NCBI RefSeq assembly: GCF_024793945.1
Contig: NZ_JANUSD010000002.1
Coordinates: forward strand, 310,001-374,000
Direction of reading: 5' to 3'
Length of the DNA stretch: 64,000 nt
Source: Emticicia fluvialis
Lineage (GTDB): Bacteria; Bacteroidota; Bacteroidia; Cytophagales; Spirosomataceae
Shown: positions 26,119 to 35,402 of the stretch, in pieces
How the letters are laid out: each line of letters starts with the position of its first letter
Numbering within the stretch: the first letter of the stretch is position 1
Position numbers and translations under genes: made by a program
Notes under the pieces: model-generated
Databases searched by the model: none
Told to the model about the DNA's origin: nothing
The model's input: only the letters and a program-made list of their open reading frames with translations

Positions 26119-29100
26119 TTACTGTCTGGTTAAAATCAGTTTCCCCCACTTTTCAAGCACCGATACCAAAAATTCAAGATTAATAGGTTTACTTATGTAG
26201 TCGTCCATGCCGGCTTTGATGCATTCTTCGCGGCTTTCCTGAAGGGCGTTGGCTGTCATGGCAATTATAACGGGTTGATGAACGGATTGCTCTCTTATGC
26301 GTCTGGTAGCGGTTAATCCATCCATACCCGGCATTTGCACATCCATCAGAATCAGGTCAAAGTGTTTGTTGGCTATGGCTTCGAGCGCTTCAATGCCGTT
26401 TTCTGCAAGGTCGGCTTCATAGCCCAGTTTACTCAGAATTTTTAAGGCAAGTTTCTGGTTCATGATGTAGTCTTCAGTCACCAGAATATTCATCGGATAT
26501 TTTGTGGCAAAATCTGCCGACAACTTTTGTGAAGGTGCACCCTGTGTTTTTTCATTACCGGCAGGAAAATCCTTAGACAAAATCTGATTATATATATTCC
26601 GGCAAAGCACATGAATTTTGGCGGGTTTTATCATAACCGAGCAAAATAAATCAGGATACTCTTTATAGAATGTGTCTGAAATAGAGCTCAGTAACATGAT
26701 TGGTATTTTGGGCGCTTTCTGTTTTATCTGAAGGGCAAGCTGTATGCCATCTGTATCTGGCATTTGCATATCAGTAATAACAATATCGAAATTATCATGG
26801 CCATTTATCAGGCTTAAGGCTTCATGGGCAGAAGAAGCAAGAGTAGGAAGCATGTGCCAATACTCAAGCTGTGCCTTTAAAATGTTTAGGTTGGTCTGGT
26901 TATCGTCTACAATTAAAATCCTTTTACCTTTCAGTATATCCAGGTTAAGGGGCAAGGTTGATATCTTCACTGTGCTTATTTCGGCTTTAATAGTAAAGGT
27001 AAATTGGGTGCCTTTGTCTATTTCGCTTTGCACTTGAATGGTGCCACCCATCAGGTTTATCAGTTTTTCGCTAATGGCCAGGCCAAGGCCGGTACCGCCA
27101 TATTTTCTGGTAGTTGATGAGTCAACCTGCGAAAAGGCCTTAAATAGTCGGTCAACTTTGTCGGCAGGAATACCAATGCCGGTGTCTTTGATCTGAAAGC
27201 CCAGCTCAACATGACTGTTCTGTTTATGAATCAGATACACTCGTAAAAATATTTCTCCCTGATGCGTAAACTTAATGGCGTTGCCAATAATATTAAGCAG
27301 TATCTGCCTTAGCCTCAGATTATCACCAATTAATTGTGTGGGCACATCCAGGTCAATCTGGTACAGTAAATCAACATTAGATTTGGCAACCCGCTCGGCA
27401 AATATGTCAAGCACTTCTTCAATGCTGTGCCTTAAATCAAAGTCTTTGCATTCAAGCTCCATATTGCCGGACTCAATCTTTGAGAAATCAAGGATGTCAT
27501 TTATAACCGTTAACAGGCCATCGCCACAAATCTGAATTGTATCGGTATAGTTTCTTTGTTCTTCGTTCAGCTCTGTTTCATCCAGCAAAGATGCCATGCC
27601 AATAATGCCATTGAGAGGGGTTCTTATTTCATGGCTCATAGTGGCCAGAAAAGTACTTTTAGCAAGGTTGGCTTTTTCAGCTTCCTGTCTGGCTTTCAGT
27701 TCTTTTTCTGTTAATTTTTTCAGTTCGGCAGTTCTCATTTCTACCTGTTCTTCCAGAAAGGCATTCTGTTTCTGAATGTGGTTAACCCTGTATTTATAAC
27801 TTATGTATGCCACACCCGCAATAATCAGGGCAAGTAATCCCCTGAACCACCAGGTTTCCCAGAAGGGGGGGAGGACCCTGATAATGATAGAAGTACCTTC
27901 TTCATTCCAGATGCCGTCGTTATTAGAGGCTTTTACTCTGAAAGTATAAGTGCCGGCGTCAAGATTGGTATAAGTGGCCAGTCGTCTGTTTCCGATGTAA
28001 TTCCAGTTCTTGTCGAATCCCTCCAGTTTATAAGCATACTGGTTTTGCTCAGGTAAGATATAGTTTAAGGCAGAGAACTCAAAAGTAATTACCGATTGCT
28101 CATAGCTAAGTACAATTTTTTTGGCTTCGCTAATGGATTGTTTCAAAGGAGAACCGCTTTCCTTGCTTATGGGTACCGATTTGTTGAAAATCAGGAAATT
28201 GGTTATATGAACAGGCGGAATAAATGGGTTGTCTTTCAGGCTATCCGGGTAAAAAGTGTTAAGCCCATCGGGGCCGCCAAAGAACATTTCGCCGTCGGCA
28301 GTCTGATAGGCCGAGCGCAGCTTAAACTCGTTGCCCTGCAGGCCATCTGATATTCCATAATGCCTGCGGGTTTTTGTGGCAGGATTAAACTTGGTGATTC
28401 CTCGGTTGGTACTAATCCATAAAACGCCATTTTTTTCTTTTAAGATGGCATTGACTGAGCCATTAGACAGCCCGTCTTTTTCTCGGTATGTTTTAAATCT
28501 GCCTGTTTTTTTATCAAATAGGCTAAGTCCGTCTACGGTCCCAATCCAGATATGGTCTTTATCGGCCTCAACTATTGTATTTATATTGTTATTAGCTACG
28601 GTGGTTGTATCGGTGTTTTTGTGGGTATAATGCGTAAATGTTTTTGTTTTTAAATTAAATGCATCAAGCCCGTTTTCAGTACCCACCCATAATGTACCCG
28701 TGTTGTCTTCATATAATGCTTTTACGTACTCGCTGGCAACGGTATTCCGGTTTTTGGGGTCATGCTTATAATTGGTGAAAGTGTCTTTTTTGGGGTCATA
28801 GTAACTAAACCCCCCGGCAAGTGTACCAAGCCAGATACCCCCGTCTTTGGCTTTAATCATGCTGAAGACGCTTTCTGATGACAGGCTACCAGGGTTTTTA
28901 GGGTCTGGCATGTGGTGTTTAAATTTACCGGTTTTTTTATCCAGAATATCCAGGCCGCCCACGTACAAGCCAATGGCAAGCTGATTCTGATTTAACTCTA
29001 AAACAGATACAACGTGGTCGGAGTTAATACTGGCGGGGTTGCCGGGCTGTTTTCTGTAAGTAGTAAATGTTTCATTTTCTTTGTTAAAATAACTTAGTCC

Positions 29101-30249
29101 GCCACCGTCGGTTCCCAGCCAAACATTACCCTTATTGTCGCCGGTAATGGCAAGCACACTATTTTGTTGTAGCCCTTTTTTGGCCGTACCTTGTCGGTAA
29201 AGCTTAAATTTTCTGTCAAATTTTGGAGAAAAATTAACTCCCCCTGAAAAAGTCCCTACCCAGATGTTCCCCTGGTCGTCGGTGTACATACAGTAAACCG
29301 AGTTATTACTAATGGTTTTAGGGTCATCGGGCTGGTAGGTAAAGGTTTCAAATTCTTTTGTACGAATATCCCAGATACTTATTCCCCGGTTTTCAGTACC
29401 AATCCAGATATTCCCTTTTTCGTCTTCCATAAAAGACATGATGTCGTTATGGGCAATGCCTTTCGGGTTTTTGGCATTATATTTAAAGTGTTCAAACGTT
29501 CGATATGTCAGGTTATACCGGGTAACACCATTCCCCAGTGTACCTATCCATAAGTTATTTTTTGAGTCTTTAAAAATAGTTCTGACATGGTTGCCCGCAA
29601 TGCTGTTAATCTGCTTGGGGTCGTTAAAGAAATGCTCAAATCTGTGGGTTTCAGGGTTAAACCTGTCCAGTCCGTTACGAGTAGCCAGCCATAGCCAGCC
29701 ATCCTTGTCTTCTTCGATTTTGTATATCAGGTCATCTGTCAGGCTGTTTTTATTGGCGGGGTCATGTTTAAATTGTTTGTAGGTGCCGTCTGTAGCATTA
29801 ATAAGAAATAGCCCGTCAGCGGTGCCGAGCCAGATTCTTTTTTTGCTGTCCTGAAAAATATCTTTTGAATTTACTCGTGTATTCTGATTGAAGAAATGTG
29901 AAAAATTCTCTTTTTTGCGGTTGAATCTATCAAGACCTGCCGAGGTGGCTACCCAGATTGTTCCTTGGTGGTCTTCCAGGAGGTCAAAGAGATAATTATC
30001 ATTGAGGCTGAGGCTGTCTTCAGACGAATGCTTGTAAACGATGAAGCGGTAGCCGTCATATTTGTTCAGACCTTCGTCTGTGGCAAACCACATGAAACCC
30101 TTTTTATCTTTTAGTATTGCGCTGATATGACCCTGCGACAAGCCCTCATCAGTAGATATATGCTTAAATGATGGTTTACGAATTTGCCCGGTACCAGTTA
30201 AAGATTTTATCACAAGGAAGCAGCAAAACCACAAGAAATTACATTTCAT
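26119..30249 (-). CDS. Hybrid two-component sensor with regulator-propeller repeats
   Basis: A 1376-residue protein. Order: signal peptide (about 1-22), some 14 two-component regulator propeller repeats forming two beta-propellers (about 25-690; recurring W-x-GT and GLDRFN patterns), a Y_Y_Y domain (about 715-795), a transmembrane helix near residue 805, a coiled coil, a HisKA box with phospho-acceptor His873 (MSHEIRTPLNG), HATPase (GTGLGLAIS), and two receiver domains with acceptors Asp1160 and Asp1303. Unlike classic polysaccharide-sensing HTCS it has no C-terminal AraC helix-turn-helix, so its output must pass to a separate protein. No SusC/D pair is adjacent. Confidence 0.93.
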   Translation of the reverse strand: MKCNFLWFCCFLVIKSLTGTGQIRKPSFKHISTDEGLSQGHISAILKDKKGFMWFATDEGLNKYDGYRFIVYKHSSEDSLSLNDNYLFDLLEDHQGTIWVATSAGLDRFNRKKENFSHFFNQNTRVNSKDIFQDSKKRIWLGTADGLFLINATDGTYKQFKHDPANKNSLTDDLIYKIEEDKDGWLWLATRNGLDRFNPETHRFEHFFNDPKQINSIAGNHVRTIFKDSKNNLWIGTLGNGVTRYNLTYRTFEHFKYNAKNPKGIAHNDIMSFMEDEKGNIWIGTENRGISIWDIRTKEFETFTYQPDDPKTISNNSVYCMYTDDQGNIWVGTFSGGVNFSPKFDRKFKLYRQGTAKKGLQQNSVLAITGDNKGNVWLGTDGGGLSYFNKENETFTTYRKQPGNPASINSDHVVSVLELNQNQLAIGLYVGGLDILDKKTGKFKHHMPDPKNPGSLSSESVFSMIKAKDGGIWLGTLAGGFSYYDPKKDTFTNYKHDPKNRNTVASEYVKALYEDNTGTLWVGTENGLDAFNLKTKTFTHYTHKNTDTTTVANNNINTIVEADKDHIWIGTVDGLSLFDKKTGRFKTYREKDGLSNGSVNAILKEKNGVLWISTNRGITKFNPATKTRRHYGISDGLQGNEFKLRSAYQTADGEMFFGGPDGLNTFYPDSLKDNPFIPPVHITNFLIFNKSVPISKESGSPLKQSISEAKKIVLSYEQSVITFEFSALNYILPEQNQYAYKLEGFDKNWNYIGNRRLATYTNLDAGTYTFRVKASNNDGIWNEEGTSIIIRVLPPFWETWWFRGLLALIIAGVAYISYKYRVNHIQKQNAFLEEQVEMRTAELKKLTEKELKARQEAEKANLAKSTFLATMSHEIRTPLNGIIGMASLLDETELNEEQRNYTDTIQICGDGLLTVINDILDFSKIESGNMELECKDFDLRHSIEEVLDIFAERVAKSNVDLLYQIDLDVPTQLIGDNLRLRQILLNIIGNAIKFTHQGEIFLRVYLIHKQNSHVELGFQIKDTGIGIPADKVDRLFKAFSQVDSSTTRKYGGTGLGLAISEKLINLMGGTIQVQSEIDKGTQFTFTIKAEISTVKISTLPLNLDILKGKRILIVDDNQTNLNILKAQLEYWHMLPTLASSAHEALSLINGHDNFDIVITDMQMPDTDGIQLALQIKQKAPKIPIMLLSSISDTFYKEYPDLFCSVMIKPAKIHVLCRNIYNQILSKDFPAGNEKTQGAPSQKLSADFATKYPMNILVTEDYIMNQKLALKILSKLGYEADLAENGIEALEAIANKHFDLILMDVQMPGMDGLTATRRIREQSVHQPVIIAMTANALQESREECIKAGMDDYISKPINLEFLVSVLEKWGKLILTRQ

Positions 30250-30535
30250 AAATTATTAATTAGAACTTAATCTGTTGCTTCTAGGGTACAGCAAAGTCGG
30301 GAGATATATCAGGGAAACAAAACAAGGTAGAAAATTAAGAAATAAAAAAATATATTGTATTTTTTATAGAATAAAATAAACGAAATAATGCGATTTGAAG
30401 TAAGCGGCTACGTTTTGCCAAATTTTTGATTGCATAACCCATTGGCAGATTATTAAAATTTGTGAGGAGTTATAGCATTCAGAAAATTAAACAGTTTGCC
30501 TGTTATACCAATAAAAAATAAACCCGGATATTGTT

Positions 30536-30979
30536 ATGGAATTGGTGCCTATAAGAGAGTACATGTATGAAAATGAAGAATTTAAAATAGATGACGAATG
30601 CACAGAAATTGTTGAAATGAGCGTTGAGTTTTATGAGAAAGTTGGGTACCACCCACCCTGGATATGCTATTTTGTTATGGAAGACGGAAATATAATAGGG
30701 AGCGCCGCCATTAAAGGCAAGCCAATTAATGGCACAATTGAAATTGCTTATGGTACCATGGATGGGTACCGGAACAGGGGGGTAGGAACCGAAATTTGCA
30801 GATTACTGGTTGAGTTGTCAACAAGAACAGATGCATCTGTGAAAATTACAGCCAGAACTTTACCGGAAAATAAATTCTCCTGCCGGGTACTTGAACGCAA
30901 TAACTTTTTGTGTATTGATGTAGCGAATGACCCTGAAGACGGAGATGTGCTTGAATGGATGCACCGCGACTCACTGTAA
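30536..30979 (+). CDS. GNAT family N-acetyltransferase
   Basis: A 147-residue acetyltransferase. The acetyl-CoA-binding loop RNRGVGTEICRLL (motif A, about residues 81-93) and the preceding strand IEIAYGTMDGY identify the fold; RVLERNNFLCIDVAND is the usual C-terminal motif B. The acceptor substrate is not deducible. It stands alone between the hybrid sensor and a membrane-protein pair. Confidence 0.88.
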   Translation: MELVPIREYMYENEEFKIDDECTEIVEMSVEFYEKVGYHPPWICYFVMEDGNIIGSAAIKGKPINGTIEIAYGTMDGYRNRGVGTEICRLLVELSTRTDASVKITARTLPENKFSCRVLERNNFLCIDVANDPEDGDVLEWMHRDSL

Positions 30980-31072
30980 ATGGCATACGCGCTAATATTT
31001 AGAGTTGTTAAAATGATTGAAAAATCCTTTTTTTAGTGTGGGTTATCCTAACAGAGCAGGATGAGGCATGGC

Positions 31073-31080
31073 TAATTTTG
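31073..31080 (+). promoter_or_regulatory. -7 element before the four-helix membrane protein gene
   Basis: TAATTTTG fits TAnnTTTG and sits 20 bases before the ATG at 31101. Confidence 0.4.
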
Positions 31081-31100
31081 TGCTTCATTAAAATCTTTTT

Positions 31101-31544
31101 ATGTATACCTACACTGTATTTTTTCATTCTTTTTTCCGCTGGTTGGTTTTAATCAGTCTTCTAATGGCTATTGGCAGCAGTATTCATGGGCTTATAACGG
31201 CACGCACCTATAGTAAAACAGATAAGCTTTTACGCATTGCGGTTAATACTATTTGCCATACACAGTTAATAATCGGATTAGTGCTTTACTTTGCGCTTAG
31301 CCCAATAACTGGTTTTTTTATAAAAAATGGTGCTGGCGGCAATGGCGAAATCCGTTTCTTTGGTATGTATCATCTGGCATTGATGATTACTTCAATAGTA
31401 GTAGCAACTATAGGCAGTGCGTTGTCAAAGAGAGCGGTTTCAGACAGCCAGAAGTTTAAAACCATTGCCATTTGGTTTTCATTTGCCTTGATTCTTATTC
31501 TGTCGGCTATTCCGTGGTTCAGGCCACTGTTCAGAAACCTTTAA
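31101..31544 (+). CDS. Four-helix membrane protein (cytochrome b-like)
   Basis: A 147-residue protein with four transmembrane helices. Histidines fall within or at the edge of the helices (FFHSFFRW, TICHTQLIIG, MYHLALM), a pattern compatible with b-type haem ligation, and close homologues in Bacteroidota are sometimes labelled cytochrome B. No haem binding is proven. It is followed after 11 bases by a DUF3817 membrane protein. Confidence 0.7.
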   Translation: MYTYTVFFHSFFRWLVLISLLMAIGSSIHGLITARTYSKTDKLLRIAVNTICHTQLIIGLVLYFALSPITGFFIKNGAGGNGEIRFFGMYHLALMITSIVVATIGSALSKRAVSDSQKFKTIAIWFSFALILILSAIPWFRPLFRNL

Positions 31545-31555
31545 ATTGATTACTA

Positions 31556-31855
31556 ATGTTTAAATTTTTTAAAACATCTTTGGGCAGGTTAAGAGTACTG
31601 GCATTTATTGAAGGGGTGTCTTTTCTAGTGATATTGTTTATCACCATGCCTTTGAAATACCTATTACAAAATCCTGAACCCAACCGGGTCTTTGGCATGG
31701 CGCATGGCGTTTTGTTTATACTATATGTACTTGCGGTTGTTCAGATAAAAATAGAACAAAACTGGAGCCTCAGTAAAATGGGGCTTGCTTTGCTGGCTTC
31801 TGTTATTCCATTTGGTACTTTCTGGGCCGATAAAAAACTATTTCAGAATAATTAA
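31556..31855 (+). CDS. DUF3817 domain-containing membrane protein
   Basis: A 99-residue protein with three transmembrane helices. LRVLAFIEGVSFLVILFITMPLKY and the GMAHGVLFILYV motif match DUF3817. Function unknown. Co-transcribed with the upstream membrane gene and probably with the AraC-type regulator that follows. Confidence 0.85.
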   Translation: MFKFFKTSLGRLRVLAFIEGVSFLVILFITMPLKYLLQNPEPNRVFGMAHGVLFILYVLAVVQIKIEQNWSLSKMGLALLASVIPFGTFWADKKLFQNN

Positions 31856-31933
31856 AAACAATTAAACCATAGCAAATTGGCCTTAAACCGTCAGATAAAG
31901 TCTTTCAGCGCCGAGCTTTACAATAGAAACTTC

Positions 31934-32806
31934 ATGATGAATAATGAGCAACTGGGGTCAATGCTAATGGCAGGCTCTGAGAAGTTTTTTATTGTGCGTG
32001 TGGAAGAACTAATAAGGCTAATGAGGCTTCCGGTTCCTCCCGGCAGGGTGGAGAACCACACCTTCATATATCTGACGGAAGGGGAGGCAGTTATGCGTAT
32101 TGGAAGCGAGACTTATAAAATTGTAAAAGACCAGTGCCTGATAGTAGCCGCAGGGCAGGTTTTTTCATTTGATAAAATAGATATTAACCAGGGGTATCTG
32201 GTTAATTTTAATCAAGACATCTTTGCAGGCAGTGTCTATAAAAGTGCGTCGCTCCGTGAATTTGAGTTTCTTACGGTATGGAGCAATCCGAAAATAAGCC
32301 TGAATGCTGAAACTTCCGTTTTTGTAAACAATTTACTGGGCAGGCTTCTTAAGGGGTACCAGAAAGACGGGCTACAGAGCAGAAGCATCATTCAGGCATA
32401 CCTGCTTGCTTTATTGCAAGAGTTAAAAACCGAATATGGCATTAATAATCAGGAGCCACAAACAAAAGCCCGGCTAATAGCCAACCAATTCAGAGAATTG
32501 CTTTTTACACACCTGAAAAACAAGCATCTGGTAAGCGAGTATGCTGAGTTATTAAACATAACGGCCAATCACCTTAATAAATCAGTAAAAATGGCAACAG
32601 GTAAAACTCCTACCCGATGGATAGATGAGGCCATTGTGCTGGAAGCAAAAGTGCTTTTATACCAGAGTGGTCTTTCAATCAGTGAGATTGCCGCCGAGGT
32701 CGGGTTGCTTGATCAGTCTTATTTCAGCAGGGTTTTTAAGAAATATGAAGGTATAACGCCTCTTCAGTTCAGAAAAACAATAGAGCGCCCGGATAGAAGT
32801 AGTTAG
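31934..32806 (+). CDS. AraC family transcriptional regulator
   Basis: About 290 residues from the ATG at 31934 (a TTG at 31877 would add 19 residues; choice uncertain). The N-terminal half is a cupin-like sensor (HTFIYLTEGEAVMRIGSETYKI). The C-terminal half has the two AraC helix-turn-helix motifs: YAELLNITANHLNKSVKMATGKTP and ISEIAAEVGLLDQSYFSRVFKKYEGITPLQFR. Its neighbours suggest it may regulate the 31101-31855 membrane pair. Effector unknown. Confidence 0.9.
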   Translation: MMNNEQLGSMLMAGSEKFFIVRVEELIRLMRLPVPPGRVENHTFIYLTEGEAVMRIGSETYKIVKDQCLIVAAGQVFSFDKIDINQGYLVNFNQDIFAGSVYKSASLREFEFLTVWSNPKISLNAETSVFVNNLLGRLLKGYQKDGLQSRSIIQAYLLALLQELKTEYGINNQEPQTKARLIANQFRELLFTHLKNKHLVSEYAELLNITANHLNKSVKMATGKTPTRWIDEAIVLEAKVLLYQSGLSISEIAAEVGLLDQSYFSRVFKKYEGITPLQFRKTIERPDRSS

Positions 32807-32829
32807 TGGGACAAAATTATTATTAATAA

Positions 32830-33039
32830 TTAATATTCTGCATTATCGTCATAACCGATTGACGCGAAGAATTCAATTACTTTATCAGTATGTTCGCCCA
32901 GGTCTTTTCTGCCTTTTACAAAGTGTTGTAGCAATAAGTCGGGCAATTCAAGTTTTTCTTCTATTCCGCTCAATGAGAAGGTAGGCTCGTCTTTTTGTTG
33001 TTTAGTTAAGAAAGCTCTGAAATTATTAATGTTGGGCAT
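32830..33039 (-). CDS. Small hypothetical protein (69 aa)
   Basis: A 69-residue soluble protein with no signal or membrane segment, predicted mostly helical, acidic at its C-terminus. It reads as a real coding frame (no low complexity, conventional amino-acid mix) but no family is recognised. It converges on the AraC gene with a 23-base gap. Confidence 0.6.
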   Translation of the reverse strand: MPNINNFRAFLTKQQKDEPTFSLSGIEEKLELPDLLLQHFVKGRKDLGEHTDKVIEFFASIGYDDNAEY

Positions 33040-33143
33040 TTTTGTCTATAACTTTTAATATGATGCTCCCAAATATAAGACAATCAATTGAACAAAATCA
33101 AAAATGAGGTATTAATTAATTTTTCTTTAAACAGGTGCATTTG

Positions 33144-33965
33144 TCAGGGTTTCCGGGCTGCCAACATCATGTGCGGGCTCAATGCCAGCAATGAGCGGTC
33201 ATTTTCTGTTATTTTCAACAATTCCATCAATGCATTTTTCTTTGCCGGGTCAGCTCTGTTTTCAAAGTATTTTTTATCAAGCCATACAATGCCTTCAACT
33301 GCGTGTATGTCAATCATTTCAAGGCCGGAGTCTCTAAATTCCTGCATCAGTTGGTCCGGGCGATGATAGAATGCCTCCGCTAAAGAGCCAGGCATGCTTT
33401 CAGGTGGGGTGTGTATCCCTGACAGTAATTCCTGCCTGCACATATCCATAAATCCGGGTTCGTGCATAAAACCATTCAATAGGCCTGCAATGGTAGATGC
33501 CGCATAATTAATGGCAAAGCCCAGTATTATACCGTTTTTTTTCAAAACCCTTCCGGCTTCCACAATAGCAGCTATCCGGTCTTCTCGTTTCTGTAAATGA
33601 TACAACGGTCCGTGTAGAATAACCACATCGGCAAACTCATTGGCAAATGGCAATTTTCTTGCTTCGCCCAGATACGCTTTAAAAGGCTTTTTGAGGCTGG
33701 CTGCCTTTTTATTTGCCTGCTTGATGTGCTTCGGCACCGGGTCTATCAGATGCACCTGGTAGCCAAGACCTGCGAGCCATTCAGAGTAGGCCCCCGGCCC
33801 TCCGCCTACATCAACTATGGTGCCTGCATTCGGTATATAACGCTTTAGCAGTTCTTTGTTGCGTTCAAACTCCAGAGGCCCCAGACCTAATTGAAGGCGG
33901 GCTTCTTCTGATGTATGGGTATAGAAATGCTCAATTTCAGAGCTGATTAATCTGTCGGTACTCAT
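33144..33965 (-). CDS. Class I SAM-dependent methyltransferase
   Basis: A 273-residue methyltransferase. SAM-binding motif I is VDVGGGPGAYSEWLAGLGY (about residues 52-70), motif II is VHLIDPVPKHI, and motif post-I DVVILHGPLYHLQKREDR is in the usual place. The substrate is unknown; the length and motif set are like small-molecule or antibiotic-type methyltransferases. Stands alone. Confidence 0.88.
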   Translation of the reverse strand: MSTDRLISSEIEHFYTHTSEEARLQLGLGPLEFERNKELLKRYIPNAGTIVDVGGGPGAYSEWLAGLGYQVHLIDPVPKHIKQANKKAASLKKPFKAYLGEARKLPFANEFADVVILHGPLYHLQKREDRIAAIVEAGRVLKKNGIILGFAINYAASTIAGLLNGFMHEPGFMDMCRQELLSGIHTPPESMPGSLAEAFYHRPDQLMQEFRDSGLEMIDIHAVEGIVWLDKKYFENRADPAKKNALMELLKITENDRSLLALSPHMMLAARKP

Positions 33966-34124
33966 CGCCAGTACTACTATTACTTCTTTAAGGAATGTTT
34001 TTTTAGTTTGGGCGCAAAAATATGAAATATCAGCAAGAAATTTTATTGATAGTTAATATTGCGTATACGGGTGGTATGTTATTTTTTACTACTTTTATAA
34101 AAAGTAAATAAACGAATAATCGTC

Positions 34125-34958
34125 ATGAAAAAAATAGTAGTAGCAACAGATTTTCAGAGCAGCTCAGAAGATGCCTTTGCCTATGCAACTTATCTGGCAG
34201 AGCAGTTTGAAGCTGAATTGGCTCTGGTGCATGTGTATTTCCCTATCTTGTCTACCGACCCAAACATGCCTTATGATAGCATAGCTCCGGTATCGTTGCA
34301 GGAGGAAATGATGCAAATCTATGAAACCCGATTGGCTGAAACGCTGGCCTCAATACCGAACAAAACCTTAAAAACTTCAAGTAAGTTGATAATTGGTAGT
34401 GTTTCTTCAGGTGTTTCCGGTTATGCCGATGAAGTAGGGGCCGACCTTATTGTGGTTGGCAGAAATCATGAAAGTTCTTTCTTTGAAAGAATCATCGGAA
34501 GCAGTGCCTCAGACATAGTAAAAAATACGAGTATTCCGGTTTTGATTGTTCCTGCAGCCAGCCATAAGCCTTCCGTTAAAAGCATTATTTACGGAACCGA
34601 GCTTGAGAGTGATGAAAAAGAAGTGCTGGCTAAGGTATTTGCTTTTGCTAACCAACTAAAAGCGAAAGTAACGCTCACTAAAATCAATGTTGCTTTTGAG
34701 CCTGATATTCAGGATGATAAACAAATGCTGGCTGATATTAAGGAGAGTTTTGCTGATCAGCATTTCTCGTACGAAATCGTAGATGCTTCTTTAGTAAGCG
34801 AAGGCCTTTTGCACGCGGCACATAAAACCGATGCTGATTTGCTGGTTATAGCAAGGCACCATCATAACTTTTTATCTCAGTTAGTGAATCCGAGTAAATC
34901 AAAAGTAATTATCGGTAAAACAGACATACCATTGCTGGTATATGACTTGGAAGCATAA
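34125..34958 (+). CDS. Universal stress protein, tandem UspA domains
   Basis: A 277-residue protein made of two UspA domains (about 1-145 and 150-277). The first has the ATP-binding GRNHESSFFERIIGSSASD pattern (G-2x-G-9x-G(S/T)); the second has a degenerate version (ARHHHNFLSQLVNPSKSK) and may not bind ATP. Such proteins help cells under starvation or redox stress. A strong bidirectional hairpin follows and separates it from the tRNA gene. Confidence 0.92.
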   Translation: MKKIVVATDFQSSSEDAFAYATYLAEQFEAELALVHVYFPILSTDPNMPYDSIAPVSLQEEMMQIYETRLAETLASIPNKTLKTSSKLIIGSVSSGVSGYADEVGADLIVVGRNHESSFFERIIGSSASDIVKNTSIPVLIVPAASHKPSVKSIIYGTELESDEKEVLAKVFAFANQLKAKVTLTKINVAFEPDIQDDKQMLADIKESFADQHFSYEIVDASLVSEGLLHAAHKTDADLLVIARHHHNFLSQLVNPSKSKVIIGKTDIPLLVYDLEA

Positions 34959-34970
34959 GCAAATATATTA

Positions 34971-35009
34971 CAGCAAAAAAGCTACACCGTAAGTGTAGCT
35001 TTTTTGCTG
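34971..35009. terminator. 17-bp perfect hairpin, bidirectional terminator
   Basis: Arms 34971-34987 and 34993-35009 are perfectly complementary around a 5-base loop; the stem contains A and T tracts that serve both strands. It closes the universal stress gene on the plus strand and the tRNA on the minus strand. Confidence 0.9.
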
Positions 35010-35014
35010 TTGTG

Positions 35015-35088
35015 TGGGCCCACCTGGGATCGAACCAGGCACCTACTGATTATGAGTCAGTTGCTCTAACCGAATGAGCTATAGGCCC
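35015..35088 (-). tRNA. tRNA with anticodon CAU (tRNA-Ile2 or elongator tRNA-Met)
   Basis: The minus strand folds as a full cloverleaf of 74 bases: acceptor GGGCCTA/TGGGCCC, D arm with AGCTC and GAGC, anticodon stem ACTGA/TCAGT with loop CTCATAA, and T arm CCTGG/CCAGG with TTCGATC. The anticodon is CAU. The acceptor does not have the mismatched first pair of initiator tRNA. Whether it is elongator Met or lysidine-modified Ile2 needs identity-element scoring. CCA is not encoded. Confidence 0.93.
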
Positions 35089-35112
35089 TAAAACCGTTGT
35101 GGTTTTGTGGTG

Positions 35113-35143
35113 CAAAAGTAAGCATTAAGAAACAAACTTCAAA
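35113..35143 (-). promoter_or_regulatory. Consensus Bacteroidota promoter for the tRNA
   Basis: Minus-strand TTTG (35143-35140), 19 bases, then TACTTTTG (35120-35113), an exact TTTG-N19-TAnnTTTG match, 25 bases before the tRNA 5' end. Confidence 0.75.
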
Positions 35144-35175
35144 AAAAAATCTGTAAAGTTCATAAATGCTTTCTC

Positions 35176-35397
35176 TCATTCAAGTATCTGACAGTAATAT
35201 CCATTAGTTGTAATAAGGCTGATAATCCGTTCGTTAGATATTCCTTCACCTTCAATTCTCAGTATTTTGTCGCAGTCTTCCAAATCAAAATTAATTTTAA
35301 AATACGGAAAATGTTTCGACAAAATCTCGAAAATCGCCCTTGCCTGTGTTTTTTCCTTAATATTTGTTTTAAAAACCTCAACCATTGCTTTTGCCAT
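35176..35397 (-). CDS. Small hypothetical protein (73 aa, ferredoxin-like fold?)
   Basis: A 73-residue soluble protein with a beta-alpha-beta pattern (VEVFKTNIKEK, ARAIFEILSKHFP, FKINFDLEDCDKILRIEG, ERIISLITTNG), like a compact ferredoxin-like/HMA-type fold without the CxxC metal motif. It follows the SRPBCC gene by 5 bases, so they are probably one transcript. Confidence 0.65.
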   Translation of the reverse strand: MAKAMVEVFKTNIKEKTQARAIFEILSKHFPYFKINFDLEDCDKILRIEGEGISNERIISLITTNGYYCQILE

Positions 35398-35402
35398 TAC
35401 GT

